NCBI RefSeq assembly: GCF_003226555.1
Contig: NZ_QKQS01000026.1
Span: forward strand, 321,408-385,407
Reading direction: 5' to 3'
Length of the DNA: 64,000 nucleotides
DNA from: Rhodopseudomonas palustris
Lineage (GTDB): Bacteria; Pseudomonadota; Alphaproteobacteria; Rhizobiales; Xanthobacteraceae
Shown: one piece after another, positions 45,178 through 53,173 of the stretch
Layout: each line of letters starts with the position of its first letter
Numbering within the stretch: position 1 is the stretch's first letter
Translations under genes and position numbers: made by a program
Notes under the pieces: model-generated
What the model saw: only the letters and a program-made list of their open reading frames with translations
Told to the model about the DNA's origin: nothing
Databases searched by the model: none

Positions 45178-45978
45178 ATGATGCCGCCGTTCCGCGTCAC
45201 GCCGATGATCCGCCATCTCGTTCGTGCCGGCGCGCTCGGCGCCGCGGTCGCGCTGCTGCTCGGCAGCGCCGCTTTTGCAGCCGCTGACCTCGCCAGTCTG
45301 CCGCGCGATCTGTCGCCGTGGGGCATGTTCAAGAACGCCGACATCGTCGTGAAGGTGGTGATGGCCGGCCTCGCGCTGGCGTCGCTCGCGACCTGGACGG
45401 TGTGGCTGTCGAAGACCATCGAGCTGCGGCGCGAAACCGCCGGCGCTCGCGCCGGCCTCGCCAAGCTCGAAGCCGATACCACGCTGGCTGAACTCGGCCG
45501 CGGCAGCGAAGGCGCGCATGACGCGGTGTCGCAACTGATCCAGACCGCGGCGCGCGAAGGCAGCCTGTCGGGCTGGAATTTCGACGCCGATTTCAAGGAG
45601 CGCGTCGCGCTGCGGCTGGAGCGGGCCGAGGCGGCGATGGCGCGCAAGATCGCCAGCGGCACCGGCATCCTCGCCACCATCGGCGCGGTGGCGCCGTTCG
45701 TCGGCCTGTTCGGCACGGTGTGGGGCATCATGAATGCCTTCATCGGCATCTCCGAAGCGCACACGACCAATCTCGCGGTGGTCGCGCCCGGCATCGCCGA
45801 GGCGCTGCTCGCTACTGCGCTCGGCCTCGTCGCCGCAGTGCCGGCGGTGGTGATCTACAACTATCTGGTCCGCGCCATCGCCAATTATCGTGCGCTGCTC
45901 GGCGATGCCTCAGCCCAGGTGCTGCTGCTGGTCAGCCGCGATCGCGGCCGTTCGGCGCGGCAGATGCGGGCGGGGTGA
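45178..45978 (+). CDS. exbB: TonB-system energiser, ExbB/TolQ family
   Basis: The 266-residue inner-membrane proton-channel protein has a signal-like N-terminus, the first transmembrane helix at about 58-80, and the ExbB/MotA core ATIGAVAPFVGLFGTVWGIMNAFIGI followed by VAPGIAEALLATALGLVAAVPAVVIYN. The longer N-terminal region is typical of ExbB rather than TolQ. It starts an exbB-exbD-tonB operon with gaps of 4 and -4 bases. MM doublet: either 45178 or 45181 could be the start. Confidence 0.93.
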   Translation: MMPPFRVTPMIRHLVRAGALGAAVALLLGSAAFAAADLASLPRDLSPWGMFKNADIVVKVVMAGLALASLATWTVWLSKTIELRRETAGARAGLAKLEADTTLAELGRGSEGAHDAVSQLIQTAAREGSLSGWNFDADFKERVALRLERAEAAMARKIASGTGILATIGAVAPFVGLFGTVWGIMNAFIGISEAHTTNLAVVAPGIAEALLATALGLVAAVPAVVIYNYLVRAIANYRALLGDASAQVLLLVSRDRGRSARQMRAG

Positions 45979-45982
45979 CGCG

Positions 45983-46417
45983 ATGGGCGTGCGGCTCGGC
46001 GGGCGGCGGCTGGCGGAGGACGATCTCGAGATCGCACACGAGATCAACGTCACGCCGTTCATCGACGTGATGCTGGTGCTGCTGATCATCTTCATGGTCG
46101 CGGCGCCGCTCGCCACCGTCGACATCGGCGTCGATCTGCCGGCCTCGACCGCGGCGCCGCAGCCGCGCCCGGACAAGCCGGTCTATCTGTCGGTTCAGCC
46201 GGATCTGACGCTGGCGGTCGGCGAGACCATCGTGGCGCGCGACGCACTGGCGTCTGCGCTGCAGAGCGCGACGGGCGGCAACAAGGACGAACGCATCTTC
46301 CTGCGGGCCGACAAGGCGGTGGCTTATGGCGAGCTGATGGCGGTGATGAACCTGCTGCGCGACGCCGGCTATCTGAAGGTCGCGCTGGTCGGGCTCGACG
46401 GCCGGGACGAGCCATGA
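45983..46417 (+). CDS. exbD: TonB-system protein ExbD
   Basis: The 144-residue protein has a short cytoplasmic N-terminus, HEINVTPFIDVMLVLLIIFMVAAP with the essential membrane Asp, and a periplasmic domain ending VALVGLD. It couples proton flow with ExbB to TonB. Its stop overlaps the tonB ATG. Confidence 0.94.
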   Translation: MGVRLGGRRLAEDDLEIAHEINVTPFIDVMLVLLIIFMVAAPLATVDIGVDLPASTAAPQPRPDKPVYLSVQPDLTLAVGETIVARDALASALQSATGGNKDERIFLRADKAVAYGELMAVMNLLRDAGYLKVALVGLDGRDEP

Positions 46418-47271
46418 ACGACTACGTGCTGCACGAGACGCCCCGCCGCGGCCGCAGCCAATGGCTGCTGTCGGCGGCGGCGATCGTGGTGGCGCATTTC
46501 GCACTGATCGCCGCGGCGGTCGCCTGGTATCAGCAGGCGCCGTCGCCCGGCGTGGAGATGCCGGCAATCCTGGTCGACATGGCGCCGTCCTCCGCCGCGC
46601 CCGCGCTGCAGCCGCAGGATCTCGCGCCGGGGCCGCAGATGCAGGAAGCGCCGGCCCCGCAGGAGGAGGCGAAACCGCCGCTACCGTCGCCGGCTCCTGA
46701 ACCTCCGCAGCAGCTCGCGGCGCAGCAGCCCGAGCCGCCGGCGCCGTCGTTGCCGGCGCCGGAAGCGGTGTTGCCGTCGCCGCCCGCCGTGGCCGAGCCG
46801 GCCAAGCGCGAAGAGCCCAAGCCGAAGCGCGAGGAGGTTCGACCTGATCGGACCAAGCGCGCTGCGGCGCCGTCGAAGCCGCATCGGCATCCGCCTGCGC
46901 CGCGCACCACCGCTGCGCCGAAGGCCGAGCGTCGGGCGGCGCTTGCCGCGGCGCCGAACGCCGGGCGCGCCGCCGCCGCTGCGGCACTGCCGTCGTATCG
47001 CGACCGGCTGGCCGCGCATCTTGCCCGCTACAAGCAATATCCGGCTGCGTCTCGGGCGACCCGCGAGCAGGGCACCGCGATGTTGTCGTTCACGGTCGGC
47101 CGCGGCGGCCAGCTGCTCAGCAGCCGGCTGGCGCGCAGCTCCGGCCATGCTGCGCTCGATGCCGAGACCATGGCGATGATCCGCCGCGCCCAGCCGCTGC
47201 CGCCGATCCCGAGCGAGATCACCCAATCGTCGCTCAGCTTCACCGTCCCGGTGCGGTTCTCGCTGCAGTAA
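46414..47271 (+). CDS. tonB: TonB family energy transducer
   Basis: The 285-residue protein has one N-terminal membrane anchor (SAAAIVVAHFALIAAAVAWY), a long Pro/Glu/Lys-rich periplasmic spacer (about 50-185), and the C-terminal TonB domain (YRDRLAAHLARYKQYPAASR...GTAMLSFTVGRGGQLL...PIPSEITQSSLSFTVPVRF). It transmits energy from ExbBD to outer-membrane receptors for iron carriers or other ligands. No receptor gene is in the window. Confidence 0.93.
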   Translation: MNDYVLHETPRRGRSQWLLSAAAIVVAHFALIAAAVAWYQQAPSPGVEMPAILVDMAPSSAAPALQPQDLAPGPQMQEAPAPQEEAKPPLPSPAPEPPQQLAAQQPEPPAPSLPAPEAVLPSPPAVAEPAKREEPKPKREEVRPDRTKRAAAPSKPHRHPPAPRTTAAPKAERRAALAAAPNAGRAAAAAALPSYRDRLAAHLARYKQYPAASRATREQGTAMLSFTVGRGGQLLSSRLARSSGHAALDAETMAMIRRAQPLPPIPSEITQSSLSFTVPVRFSLQ

Positions 47272-47284
47272 ATCGGTCGAAGTG

Positions 47285-47306
47285 AATCATCCCGATCGGG
47301 ATTATT
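47285..47306. promoter_or_regulatory. hipBA operator 1 (ATCCCGATCGGGAT dyad)
   Basis: A perfect 14-base palindrome ATCCCGATCGGGAT (47289-47302) extends to AATC/ATTATT flanks. It recurs as ATCCCGATCGG at 47338-47348 and as a looser dyad over the start region. Tandem dyads ahead of a HipB-type repressor gene are the usual autoregulatory operators. Confidence 0.55.
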
Positions 47307-47337
47307 TTGTTGTGAAACGACGGTGCGGCTCACAATA

Positions 47338-47348
47338 ATCCCGATCGG
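47338..47348. promoter_or_regulatory. hipBA operator 2 (half-matched dyad)
   Basis: ATCCCGATCGG repeats the left three-quarters of operator 1, preceded by AATA. It sits 49 bases downstream of operator 1. Confidence 0.4.
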
Positions 47349-47381
47349 TTCGTTTATCTGGAAAAGCTCTGATCTGATGCT

Positions 47382-47407
47382 ATAATCATCCCGAAAGGGG
47401 TGATTAT
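47382..47407. promoter_or_regulatory. hipBA operator 3 overlapping TATAAT and the hipB start
   Basis: Arms ATAATCATCCC and GGGGTGATTAT (one mismatch) flank GAAA. The left arm overlaps a perfect TATAAT (47381-47386) and the right arm reaches the GTG/ATG start codons, so bound repressor would block transcription and the leader would be almost absent. Confidence 0.5.
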
Positions 47408-47633
47408 GCAGTCAGTGATCGACGCCGAGCGGTTTGGCTCGCTGATCCGCGCGGAAAGGAAGGCGCAGCGGCTCACCCAGGAGGAGCTCGCCGGCCTAAC
47501 CGGTGTTGGCGTGCGTTTTGTGCGCGAGCTGGAGGCCGGCAAACCGAGTTGCCAAATCGGACGTGCGCTTCAGGTCGCCGCCGCTCTGGGCTTGACGGTG
47601 TCGGTCGGCAGCGGACGGGAGCGCGCGCCTTGA
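47406..47633 (+). CDS. hipB: HipB-like antitoxin, XRE-family repressor
   Basis: The 75-residue protein consists of one Cro/CI-type helix-turn-helix: FGSLIRAERKAQRLTQEELAGLTGVGVRFVRELEAGKPSCQIGRALQVAAALG. It should bind HipA and the upstream dyads. The start may be ATG 47406 or GTG 47400. Its TGA overlaps the TTG start of hipA. Confidence 0.88.
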   Translation: MQSVIDAERFGSLIRAERKAQRLTQEELAGLTGVGVRFVRELEAGKPSCQIGRALQVAAALGLTVSVGSGRERAP

Positions 47634-48895
47634 GCCGCCGACTGGACGTGTTCTTTCGAGACGCCAAGGCGGGCGCTCTCAGCCAGGACGAGGCTGGGGC
47701 CCTGAGTTACGTCTACGATTCCGATTATTTGTCAGCGCCGGGTTCATCCGCCGTCTCGTTTTCCATGCCGTTGCGGGAAGAGCCCTATGGCGATCGCATC
47801 GCGCGGCCGTTTTTCTCCGGCCTGTTGCCCGACGGAGGCGCACGACAGCGTCTGGCAGGTGTGCTCGGCCTCTCGGCCGGCAACGCTTTCGGACTACTCG
47901 AAGTCATTGGCGGTGAATGCGCCGGCGCGCTGTCCTTGTGCGCAGTCGGACATGTTCCTCCGCCAGCCGACGACGATGGCATCGAGTTGCTCACGCCTGC
48001 GCGCCTCCAGGATATCATCAGCAAGCTGCGCGACCGTCCGCTGCTCGGAGGCGAGGAGGGCGTTCGGCTTTCGCTCGCTGGAGCGCAAGACAAGCTCGCC
48101 GTCTGCGTGGAGGGCGATGCGATCGGCCTGGCGCGAGGCGGCCGGCCGACGACGCATATCCTCAAGCCCTTCATTCAGGCGCTCGACGGCAGCGTCGAGA
48201 ACGAGCTGTTCTGCATGCGTCTTGCCGCACGTCTGAAACTGCCGGCACCGGACGTCGCGTTACGTCGCAGCGAGCAGACCACGTTCCTGCTCATCGAGCG
48301 ATACGACCGCATGAAACAGCCAGGTGGCCGGATCATCCGTCTGCATCAGGAAGATTTTTGTCAGACGTTGAGCGTGCCACCCGAGCTCAAATACGAAGAC
48401 GAGGGCGGGCCGGGCGTGCAGCGTTGTCTTGATCTGATCGACCGTGCCACGGCGCGTCCGGCCGCCGGCCGGCTCAGCTTCATCAGGATGCTGATCTTCC
48501 ACTATCTGGTCGGCAATGCCGATGCGCACGGAAAGAACTACGCCCTGCTGTATCAGAGCGCGCGCCCCGACCTCGCGCCCCTCTACGACGTCGTCTGTAC
48601 GGCCGCCTATCCGCGGCTCGCCAAAAAGCTCGCGATGAAGATCGGCGGCCGCAATGTTCCGGATACGATCCTGCTCGAGCAGTGGCAGGCGTTCATGCCC
48701 GGAACGCGCAGCGCGCAGCGCTTGCTCGTCAAGAACCTGAGCGAGTTGGCCGGCCGGATCGGCGCCGCTGCCGACGAACTGCTCGCAGAGCTACGCGACG
48801 CCGGAATCGATCATCCGATTCTCGAGACGGTTCGCTCGGTGATCGATACGCGTGCAACACATCTGCTGCGGATCGCGGAGAAGGCTGCGGACTAA
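47630..48895 (+). CDS. hipA: HipA-like serine/threonine kinase toxin
   Basis: The 421-residue protein has the HipA N-terminal subdomain (SFSMPLREEPY, FFSGLLPDGGARQRLA) and kinase core: SLAGAQDKLAVC, HILKP with the ATP-binding Lys, GNADAHGKNYAL with the catalytic Asp and Asn, and LAPLYDVVCT with the metal-binding Asp. HipA toxins phosphorylate targets such as GltX and cause growth arrest. The TTG start at 47630 overlaps the hipB stop (TTGA), so translation is coupled. All catalytic residues appear intact. Confidence 0.92.
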   Translation: MSRRLDVFFRDAKAGALSQDEAGALSYVYDSDYLSAPGSSAVSFSMPLREEPYGDRIARPFFSGLLPDGGARQRLAGVLGLSAGNAFGLLEVIGGECAGALSLCAVGHVPPPADDDGIELLTPARLQDIISKLRDRPLLGGEEGVRLSLAGAQDKLAVCVEGDAIGLARGGRPTTHILKPFIQALDGSVENELFCMRLAARLKLPAPDVALRRSEQTTFLLIERYDRMKQPGGRIIRLHQEDFCQTLSVPPELKYEDEGGPGVQRCLDLIDRATARPAAGRLSFIRMLIFHYLVGNADAHGKNYALLYQSARPDLAPLYDVVCTAAYPRLAKKLAMKIGGRNVPDTILLEQWQAFMPGTRSAQRLLVKNLSELAGRIGAAADELLAELRDAGIDHPILETVRSVIDTRATHLLRIAEKAAD

Positions 48896-48985
48896 TCCGT
48901 GCGAGCGCGGCGCAAGGATCTATAGCAGTTCTGTATTTGATAGAATCGGGACTGTGCTTCGGACTGCTCACAACAGGCTCAACGT

Positions 48986-49090
48986 CATGGTGAGGAGGCG
49001 CGCAGCGCCGTCTCGAACCATGCGCTGCAGGCCCTGCGGCTCCTCATCCTTCGAGACGCCCGGCTACGCCGGGCTCCTCCGGATGAGGAC
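48986..49090. repeat. Palindromic intergenic repeat, 'cgtctcgaa...ttcgagacg' family
   Basis: Inverted segments CGTCTCGAA / TTCGAGACG and GGCTCCTCATCC / GGATGAGGA-type arms lie between the convergent hipA and acyl-CoA synthetase genes. The element resembles the dispersed palindromes at other gene ends but differs in sequence. Confidence 0.6.
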
Positions 49091-49143
49091 TTTTAGCCCA
49101 CTTGGCAAGGCTCAAGTCCGCTTCAATCAATCGATGAAACGCT

Positions 49144-50652
49144 CTATCCCTGCCCGTGCGACGCCTTCACCGCAGCCCGGTCGATCGCGCCCTTTGCGTC
49201 TTTCGGCAGCGCCTCGACGAACACGACGTGCTTTGGCTTCTTGTAGCGCGCGATCAGCGAGGCCACGAATTCGGCGAGGGTGTCGGCGGCGATGCTCTGG
49301 CCGGGCTTGCACACGCACACCGCCTTGATGGCTTCGCTCCATTGCGGATCGGGGACGCCGATCACGACAGCTTCGGCGATCGCTGGATGCTGCTTCAATG
49401 CGCCTTCGACCTCGGCCGGATAGACGTTCTCGCCGCCGGTCTTGATCAGCTCCTTCTCGGGCGCGCGGCCGGCGTAGAACAGGTAACCGTCGGCGTCGAA
49501 CCGGCCCATATCGCCGGTGTGATGCCAGCCGTTGCGGAACGCGTGCTGGGTGGCGGCGACATTGTTCCAATAGCCTTTGAACACCGTCGGGCCGCGCAGC
49601 ACGATCTCGCCGACTTCGCCGGCCGGTAGCGGCCGGTCCTCGGCGTCGACCACCGCGACGGTGCGCCAGAACAGCGGCCGGCCCGCGGAATTCGGCCGGT
49701 CGCGATACGGCGCGAACGTCGACAGGCCCGAGGTCTCGGACTGGCCGAAGGTGGCCCAGAACGTTGCGTCCGGGCAGGTGGCTTCGAACCGCTCGATCGT
49801 CTCCGGCGTGTCGAGTCCGGTCACGGCGCGCAGGCTTGTGAGCTGCGCCGGCTGGGCCTGATCGAGAATGTTGCCCAGCATCGGGGCGAATTCGGCCATC
49901 ACCGTCACCTTGTGGGCTTCGATGTCGCGCGTCGCCTGCGCCGGATCGAACTTCGCGGCGATCACGCTCATCCCGCCGGCCTGCTGCAGCGTCAGCATCA
50001 GGCCGAGGCCGGTGACGTGAAACAGCGGCAGCATGCCGAGATTGACGTCAGCCTCTGTCAGCCGCCAAGCCTCGACCAGCGAGCTCTGCGCGATCAGGAG
50101 ATTGCCCTGTGAGATCAGCGCGCCGCGCGGCCGGCCGCCGACCGCGGCGGTGTGAATGATGACGAAGCCGTCGGCGGCGCCGAACTCTGGCGGGTTGAGC
50201 GGGGCGTCGGAGGCGAGGTCGGAAAACGGCGCGAACGGTCCGCTGCCGCCGCCGATCGCATAGGCTTTCTTCACGCTGCCGAGCGCGGGCAGCATGCCGG
50301 CGACGATGTCGCGATAATCGGTGCCGGCGATCACCACACTGGGCGCGCCGTCGCCGAGCACGAAGGCGATCTCGTCGGCGTTGAGCCGGTAATTCACCGG
50401 CAGCAGGATCGCGCCGATCAGCGCCACCGCGCCGATCAGCTCGACCATCTCGATGCAGTTCTGCGACAGGATCGCCACCCGGTCGCCGGGCTGTACGCCG
50501 TCGCGCAGCAGGCCGCTCGCCAGCCGCTCAGCCTGCGCCAGATAGTCGCGGTGGGTCAGGCGAACGCCGTCGACCACGAAGGCGGTGCGCTCCGGAAACA
50601 ACGCCGCGTTGCGGCGGTAGACGTCGGCCAGCGTGAAATCGTGAAGCGCCAT
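49144..50652 (-). CDS. Acyl-CoA synthetase (AMP-forming) homologue with degenerate active-site motifs
   Basis: The 502-residue protein has the ANL-family fold throughout: VAILSQNCIEMVELIGAVALIGAILLPVNYRL, ATFGQSETSGLST, GEIVLRGPTVFKGYWNN, HHTGDMGRFDADGYLFYAGRAPEKELIKTGGENVYPAEVE. However, the phosphate loop reads HTAAVGGRPRG instead of TSGTTGxPKG (about residue 167), and the C-terminal catalytic Lys motif reads AKGAIDR instead of TGKI (about 490). Ligase activity is therefore doubtful or unusual. ATG 50652 has GAGGGGG upstream. It lies alone, divergent from the DUF3618 operon. Confidence 0.88.
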   Translation of the reverse strand: MALHDFTLADVYRRNAALFPERTAFVVDGVRLTHRDYLAQAERLASGLLRDGVQPGDRVAILSQNCIEMVELIGAVALIGAILLPVNYRLNADEIAFVLGDGAPSVVIAGTDYRDIVAGMLPALGSVKKAYAIGGGSGPFAPFSDLASDAPLNPPEFGAADGFVIIHTAAVGGRPRGALISQGNLLIAQSSLVEAWRLTEADVNLGMLPLFHVTGLGLMLTLQQAGGMSVIAAKFDPAQATRDIEAHKVTVMAEFAPMLGNILDQAQPAQLTSLRAVTGLDTPETIERFEATCPDATFWATFGQSETSGLSTFAPYRDRPNSAGRPLFWRTVAVVDAEDRPLPAGEVGEIVLRGPTVFKGYWNNVAATQHAFRNGWHHTGDMGRFDADGYLFYAGRAPEKELIKTGGENVYPAEVEGALKQHPAIAEAVVIGVPDPQWSEAIKAVCVCKPGQSIAADTLAEFVASLIARYKKPKHVVFVEALPKDAKGAIDRAAVKASHGQG

Positions 50653-50979
50653 CGTTTCGTCCCCCTCGGTCGGGCTGTGTTCGCTCGCTGGCGGCTCGCC
50701 CGGATTGTCGCGCCGGCCGGTGTGCCGCCGTGCGCATCTGCTTTGTAGCGAACATCTTCGAATTGCGGAAAGCATGATCCCGGAACGAGCTCAAGCCTGG
50801 ATCTCGCTACCGCCAAAATGGCTCGTCGGGCTCGCGTCGAGCCAACCAATTTCGTCTTCTGAAGGGCCGCCGGCTTCCCCCGCTGTTCCCGAATCCCCAT
50901 CTCTGTGAATGGATTGTGGCAAGGAACATAGCCGACCCGGCCGAGTTGGGGACGCAACACTAGGGATTGGAGGCACCTC
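50653..50979. other. Intergenic region between acyl-CoA synthetase and DUF3618 operon (327 bases)
   Basis: No gene is seen. The right end holds the EcfG-like promoter; the left must hold the synthetase promoter, which I could not identify. Confidence 0.5.
50923..50947 (+). promoter_or_regulatory. EcfG-like general stress promoter
   Basis: GGAAC (50923-50927) and AGTT (50944-50947) are spaced by 16 bases, against the alphaproteobacterial EcfG consensus GGAAC-N16/17-CGTT (one mismatch). Transcription would start near 50954, 26 bases before the first ATG of the operon. Confidence 0.5.
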
Positions 50980-52167
50980 ATGGCCAACGACAACCGAAGC
51001 CTGGAAGAAATTCGCCGCGACACCGAGCGCGCCCGGGCCGGCCTGACCGAGACCGTGGGGCAGTTGCGTGCCACGGTGACCGATACCGCCCACGAAGTGC
51101 GCGAGAAATACTCTCCGACCGCCATCAAGGCCGAGGTCAACAGCTATATCAAGTCGCGTGGCGAGGAGCTGGCGGACGGCGTCCGCCATTCGATCCGCAA
51201 CAATCCGGTGCAGGCAGTTGCGGTCGGCGGGACGCTGGCCTATCCGCTGTGGAGGATCATTCGCGCTATCCCGACACCAGTGCTGATGATCGGTGCCGGG
51301 CTGTATCTCGCCGGCACCCGCTCGGGCACCGAACTCACGCAGCGTGCATCTGACAAGGCGCGCGATCTGGCCGGTGACCTAGACCGCCGCGCGCGCGAAT
51401 TCTCGGCCGATGCCGCCGACACAGCCATCGCGGCGCGCGAATACGCCGCCGGTGCGATCGGTGCCGCCAGTGAAGCCGTGAACAGCCGCGCAGAAGAGTT
51501 TCGCCAGGCCGCCGTTGCCACCGCGGCCGATCTCAAGCATAGGGGGGACGACCTTAGCCGCAGCGTCGCGCACAGCGGTGAGGATCTGCGCCGCCGTGCC
51601 ACGGCGACCGGCGAGGCGTTCGCCGGTGAAGCCGACCAGCTCGCAGCGCGCGGCACCGGCATCGCCAGTGCGGTGGCCGACACCGTGCGCGACGCTGCCG
51701 GGCAGGTCCGCGACCGCGCCGCCGATGCGGCGACCAGAGTGCGGGAAACGATCCACGACACCCGCGACGCCGGCATGCATGCGGCCGAGCGCCTGCGCGA
51801 TCAGGCCACCGATTTCGGCCAACGCGCCACCACCACCGCCAAGCGCACCGTGACCGACCATCCCTTGCTGGTCGCGGGAGCCGGGCTGTTGATCGGCGGA
51901 CTGATAGCCAGTGCCTTTCCGCGCGTCCGCGCCGGCGGCAAGCGAGTCGGCCGGCAGGTCGGCGAACGCGCCCGTGAGGCCGCCGCTCGCGGTGCCGAAA
52001 AGGGCCGGGCCGCCTATCAGGGAGCGGTGCGGGAGGCCGAGCAGCAGGGACTTACCGGCGAAGACATTTCCGAAAACGTCCGCGATCTCGGCCAGCGCGT
52101 CCGCAAGGTAGCCGAGGCCGCCGCGGCGTCGTTCGAGGCGTCGCCGCCCTCGCAGAACAAGCATTGA
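50980..52167 (+). CDS. DUF3618 domain membrane protein, Ala-rich helical
   Basis: The 395-residue protein starts with the DUF3618 pattern (SLEEIRRDTERARAGLTETVGQLRATV...VREKYSP). It has a membrane helix near 85-110 (ALAYP-like TLAYPLWRIIRAIPTPVLMIGAGLYLAG) and long Ala/Arg/Asp-rich helical repeats (about 115-285) resembling LEA or apolipoprotein-like helices. A second helix (PLLVAGAGLLIGGLIASAF) and another charged coiled-coil tail follow. GGAGG precedes the ATG. It is probably an inner-membrane envelope stress protein and first in a six-gene operon. Confidence 0.8.
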   Translation: MANDNRSLEEIRRDTERARAGLTETVGQLRATVTDTAHEVREKYSPTAIKAEVNSYIKSRGEELADGVRHSIRNNPVQAVAVGGTLAYPLWRIIRAIPTPVLMIGAGLYLAGTRSGTELTQRASDKARDLAGDLDRRAREFSADAADTAIAAREYAAGAIGAASEAVNSRAEEFRQAAVATAADLKHRGDDLSRSVAHSGEDLRRRATATGEAFAGEADQLAARGTGIASAVADTVRDAAGQVRDRAADAATRVRETIHDTRDAGMHAAERLRDQATDFGQRATTTAKRTVTDHPLLVAGAGLLIGGLIASAFPRVRAGGKRVGRQVGERAREAAARGAEKGRAAYQGAVREAEQQGLTGEDISENVRDLGQRVRKVAEAAAASFEASPPSQNKH

Positions 52168-52182
52168 TCGGAGACAGGGCAT

Positions 52183-52797
52183 ATGGCTGAGCAGATCGTA
52201 AAGACACCTGGCGCCACGGGCGGAAACAATGGCGGTCGTCAACAGCCGCCGAAATCGGCCAAAAAGGACCCGCAGGAGCGCACCATGGAAACCGGCGGCG
52301 CGGAAGCCGAACCCGAACGCGATCTGCGCGAACGGATCGTTGGCGTCGCAAGCGAGTCGGCCGAGGCCGCCCGCGCCAAGGCCGAGGAGTTCGCCGAAAC
52401 CGCGAAGGATTTCGCGGCCGAGGCCGGCGAGTCGTTGAAGCGCCGCGCCTATGAAGAAAAGCAGGCCGGTGCCGACTACGTCGCCCATATTGCCGATGCG
52501 ATCCGGCGCGCCTCTCGCGAGTTCGACGATGATCTGCCGATCGCGGGGGTCTACATGCGCAAGGCGGCCAACAAGGTCGAGGATATTTCAGACACTGTGC
52601 AGCGCGGCGACCTGTCCGATCTCGTGCACGGCGTACAGGACTTCGCGCGGCGGCAGCCGACCGTGTTTCTCGGCTTGGCTGTGCTCGCCGGCTTCGGCGC
52701 CGTGCGTTTCCTGAAGAGCTCGGCAGGTACGCGCGGCAGCCGCGTCGTCGACGCTGAACCTAACCGGAGTTTCGATGATGACCGAACCGAATCCTAA
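52183..52797 (+). CDS. Helical membrane-anchored protein, nutrient-deprivation-induced type
   Basis: The 204-residue protein has a hydrophilic Lys/Glu-rich N-terminus, an Ala/Glu-rich amphipathic helix (about 52-90), a segment DYVAHIADAIRRASREFDDDLPIAG and a C-terminal hydrophobic helix PTVFLGLAVLAGFGAVRFL. This pattern is shared by proteins annotated as nutrient deprivation-induced in rhizobia (recollection). It overlaps the next gene by 23 bases. Confidence 0.7.
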   Translation: MAEQIVKTPGATGGNNGGRQQPPKSAKKDPQERTMETGGAEAEPERDLRERIVGVASESAEAARAKAEEFAETAKDFAAEAGESLKRRAYEEKQAGADYVAHIADAIRRASREFDDDLPIAGVYMRKAANKVEDISDTVQRGDLSDLVHGVQDFARRQPTVFLGLAVLAGFGAVRFLKSSAGTRGSRVVDAEPNRSFDDDRTES

Positions 52798-53173
52798 TCG
52801 CTCGATTCCGGATCTGGTCGGCGACGCGTTTACGCAGTTCGCCAAGCTGGTCAGCAACGAATTCGAGCTGGCGCGTGCCGAGATGTCCGACAAGATCGGG
52901 CAGGTGGGCCGGGCGGCGATGATGATCGGCGCCGGCGCTGTGATCCTGATCCCAGGGCTGGTGGTCCTGCTGATGGCTGCCGCCGCGGCGCTGGTCGAGC
53001 ACGGTTTTGCGAGCTCGGTCGCGTATCTGATCGTCGGCGGTTGCACCACCGGCATTGCGGCGGTGCTGATCGGCTTCGGAGCCAACCGGATGTCGCCGGA
53101 GGCGCTGAAGCCGGAGATGACGATCGAACAATTACAGCGCGACAAGAAAGCAGCCGGGGAGTTGATGCGATGA
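52775..53173 (+). CDS. Phage holin family protein, YqjE/DUF1469 type
   Basis: The 132-residue protein has the family layout: SIPDLVGDAFTQFAKLVSNEFELARAEMSDK, then two transmembrane helices (AAMMIGAGAVILIPGLVVLLMAAA; AYLIVGGCTTGIAAVLIGFGA) with a short charged tail. Despite the name these are cellular membrane proteins usually found with DUF3618 or ElaB/YqjD-like partners. It overlaps the genes on both sides. Confidence 0.85.
   Translation: MMTEPNPNRSIPDLVGDAFTQFAKLVSNEFELARAEMSDKIGQVGRAAMMIGAGAVILIPGLVVLLMAAAAALVEHGFASSVAYLIVGGCTTGIAAVLIGFGANRMSPEALKPEMTIEQLQRDKKAAGELMR

Noticed and set aside
52775..53173. Prophage holin gene
   Set aside because: The family label suggests phage, but no phage genes adjoin and the protein sits in a cellular stress operon, as its relatives do.
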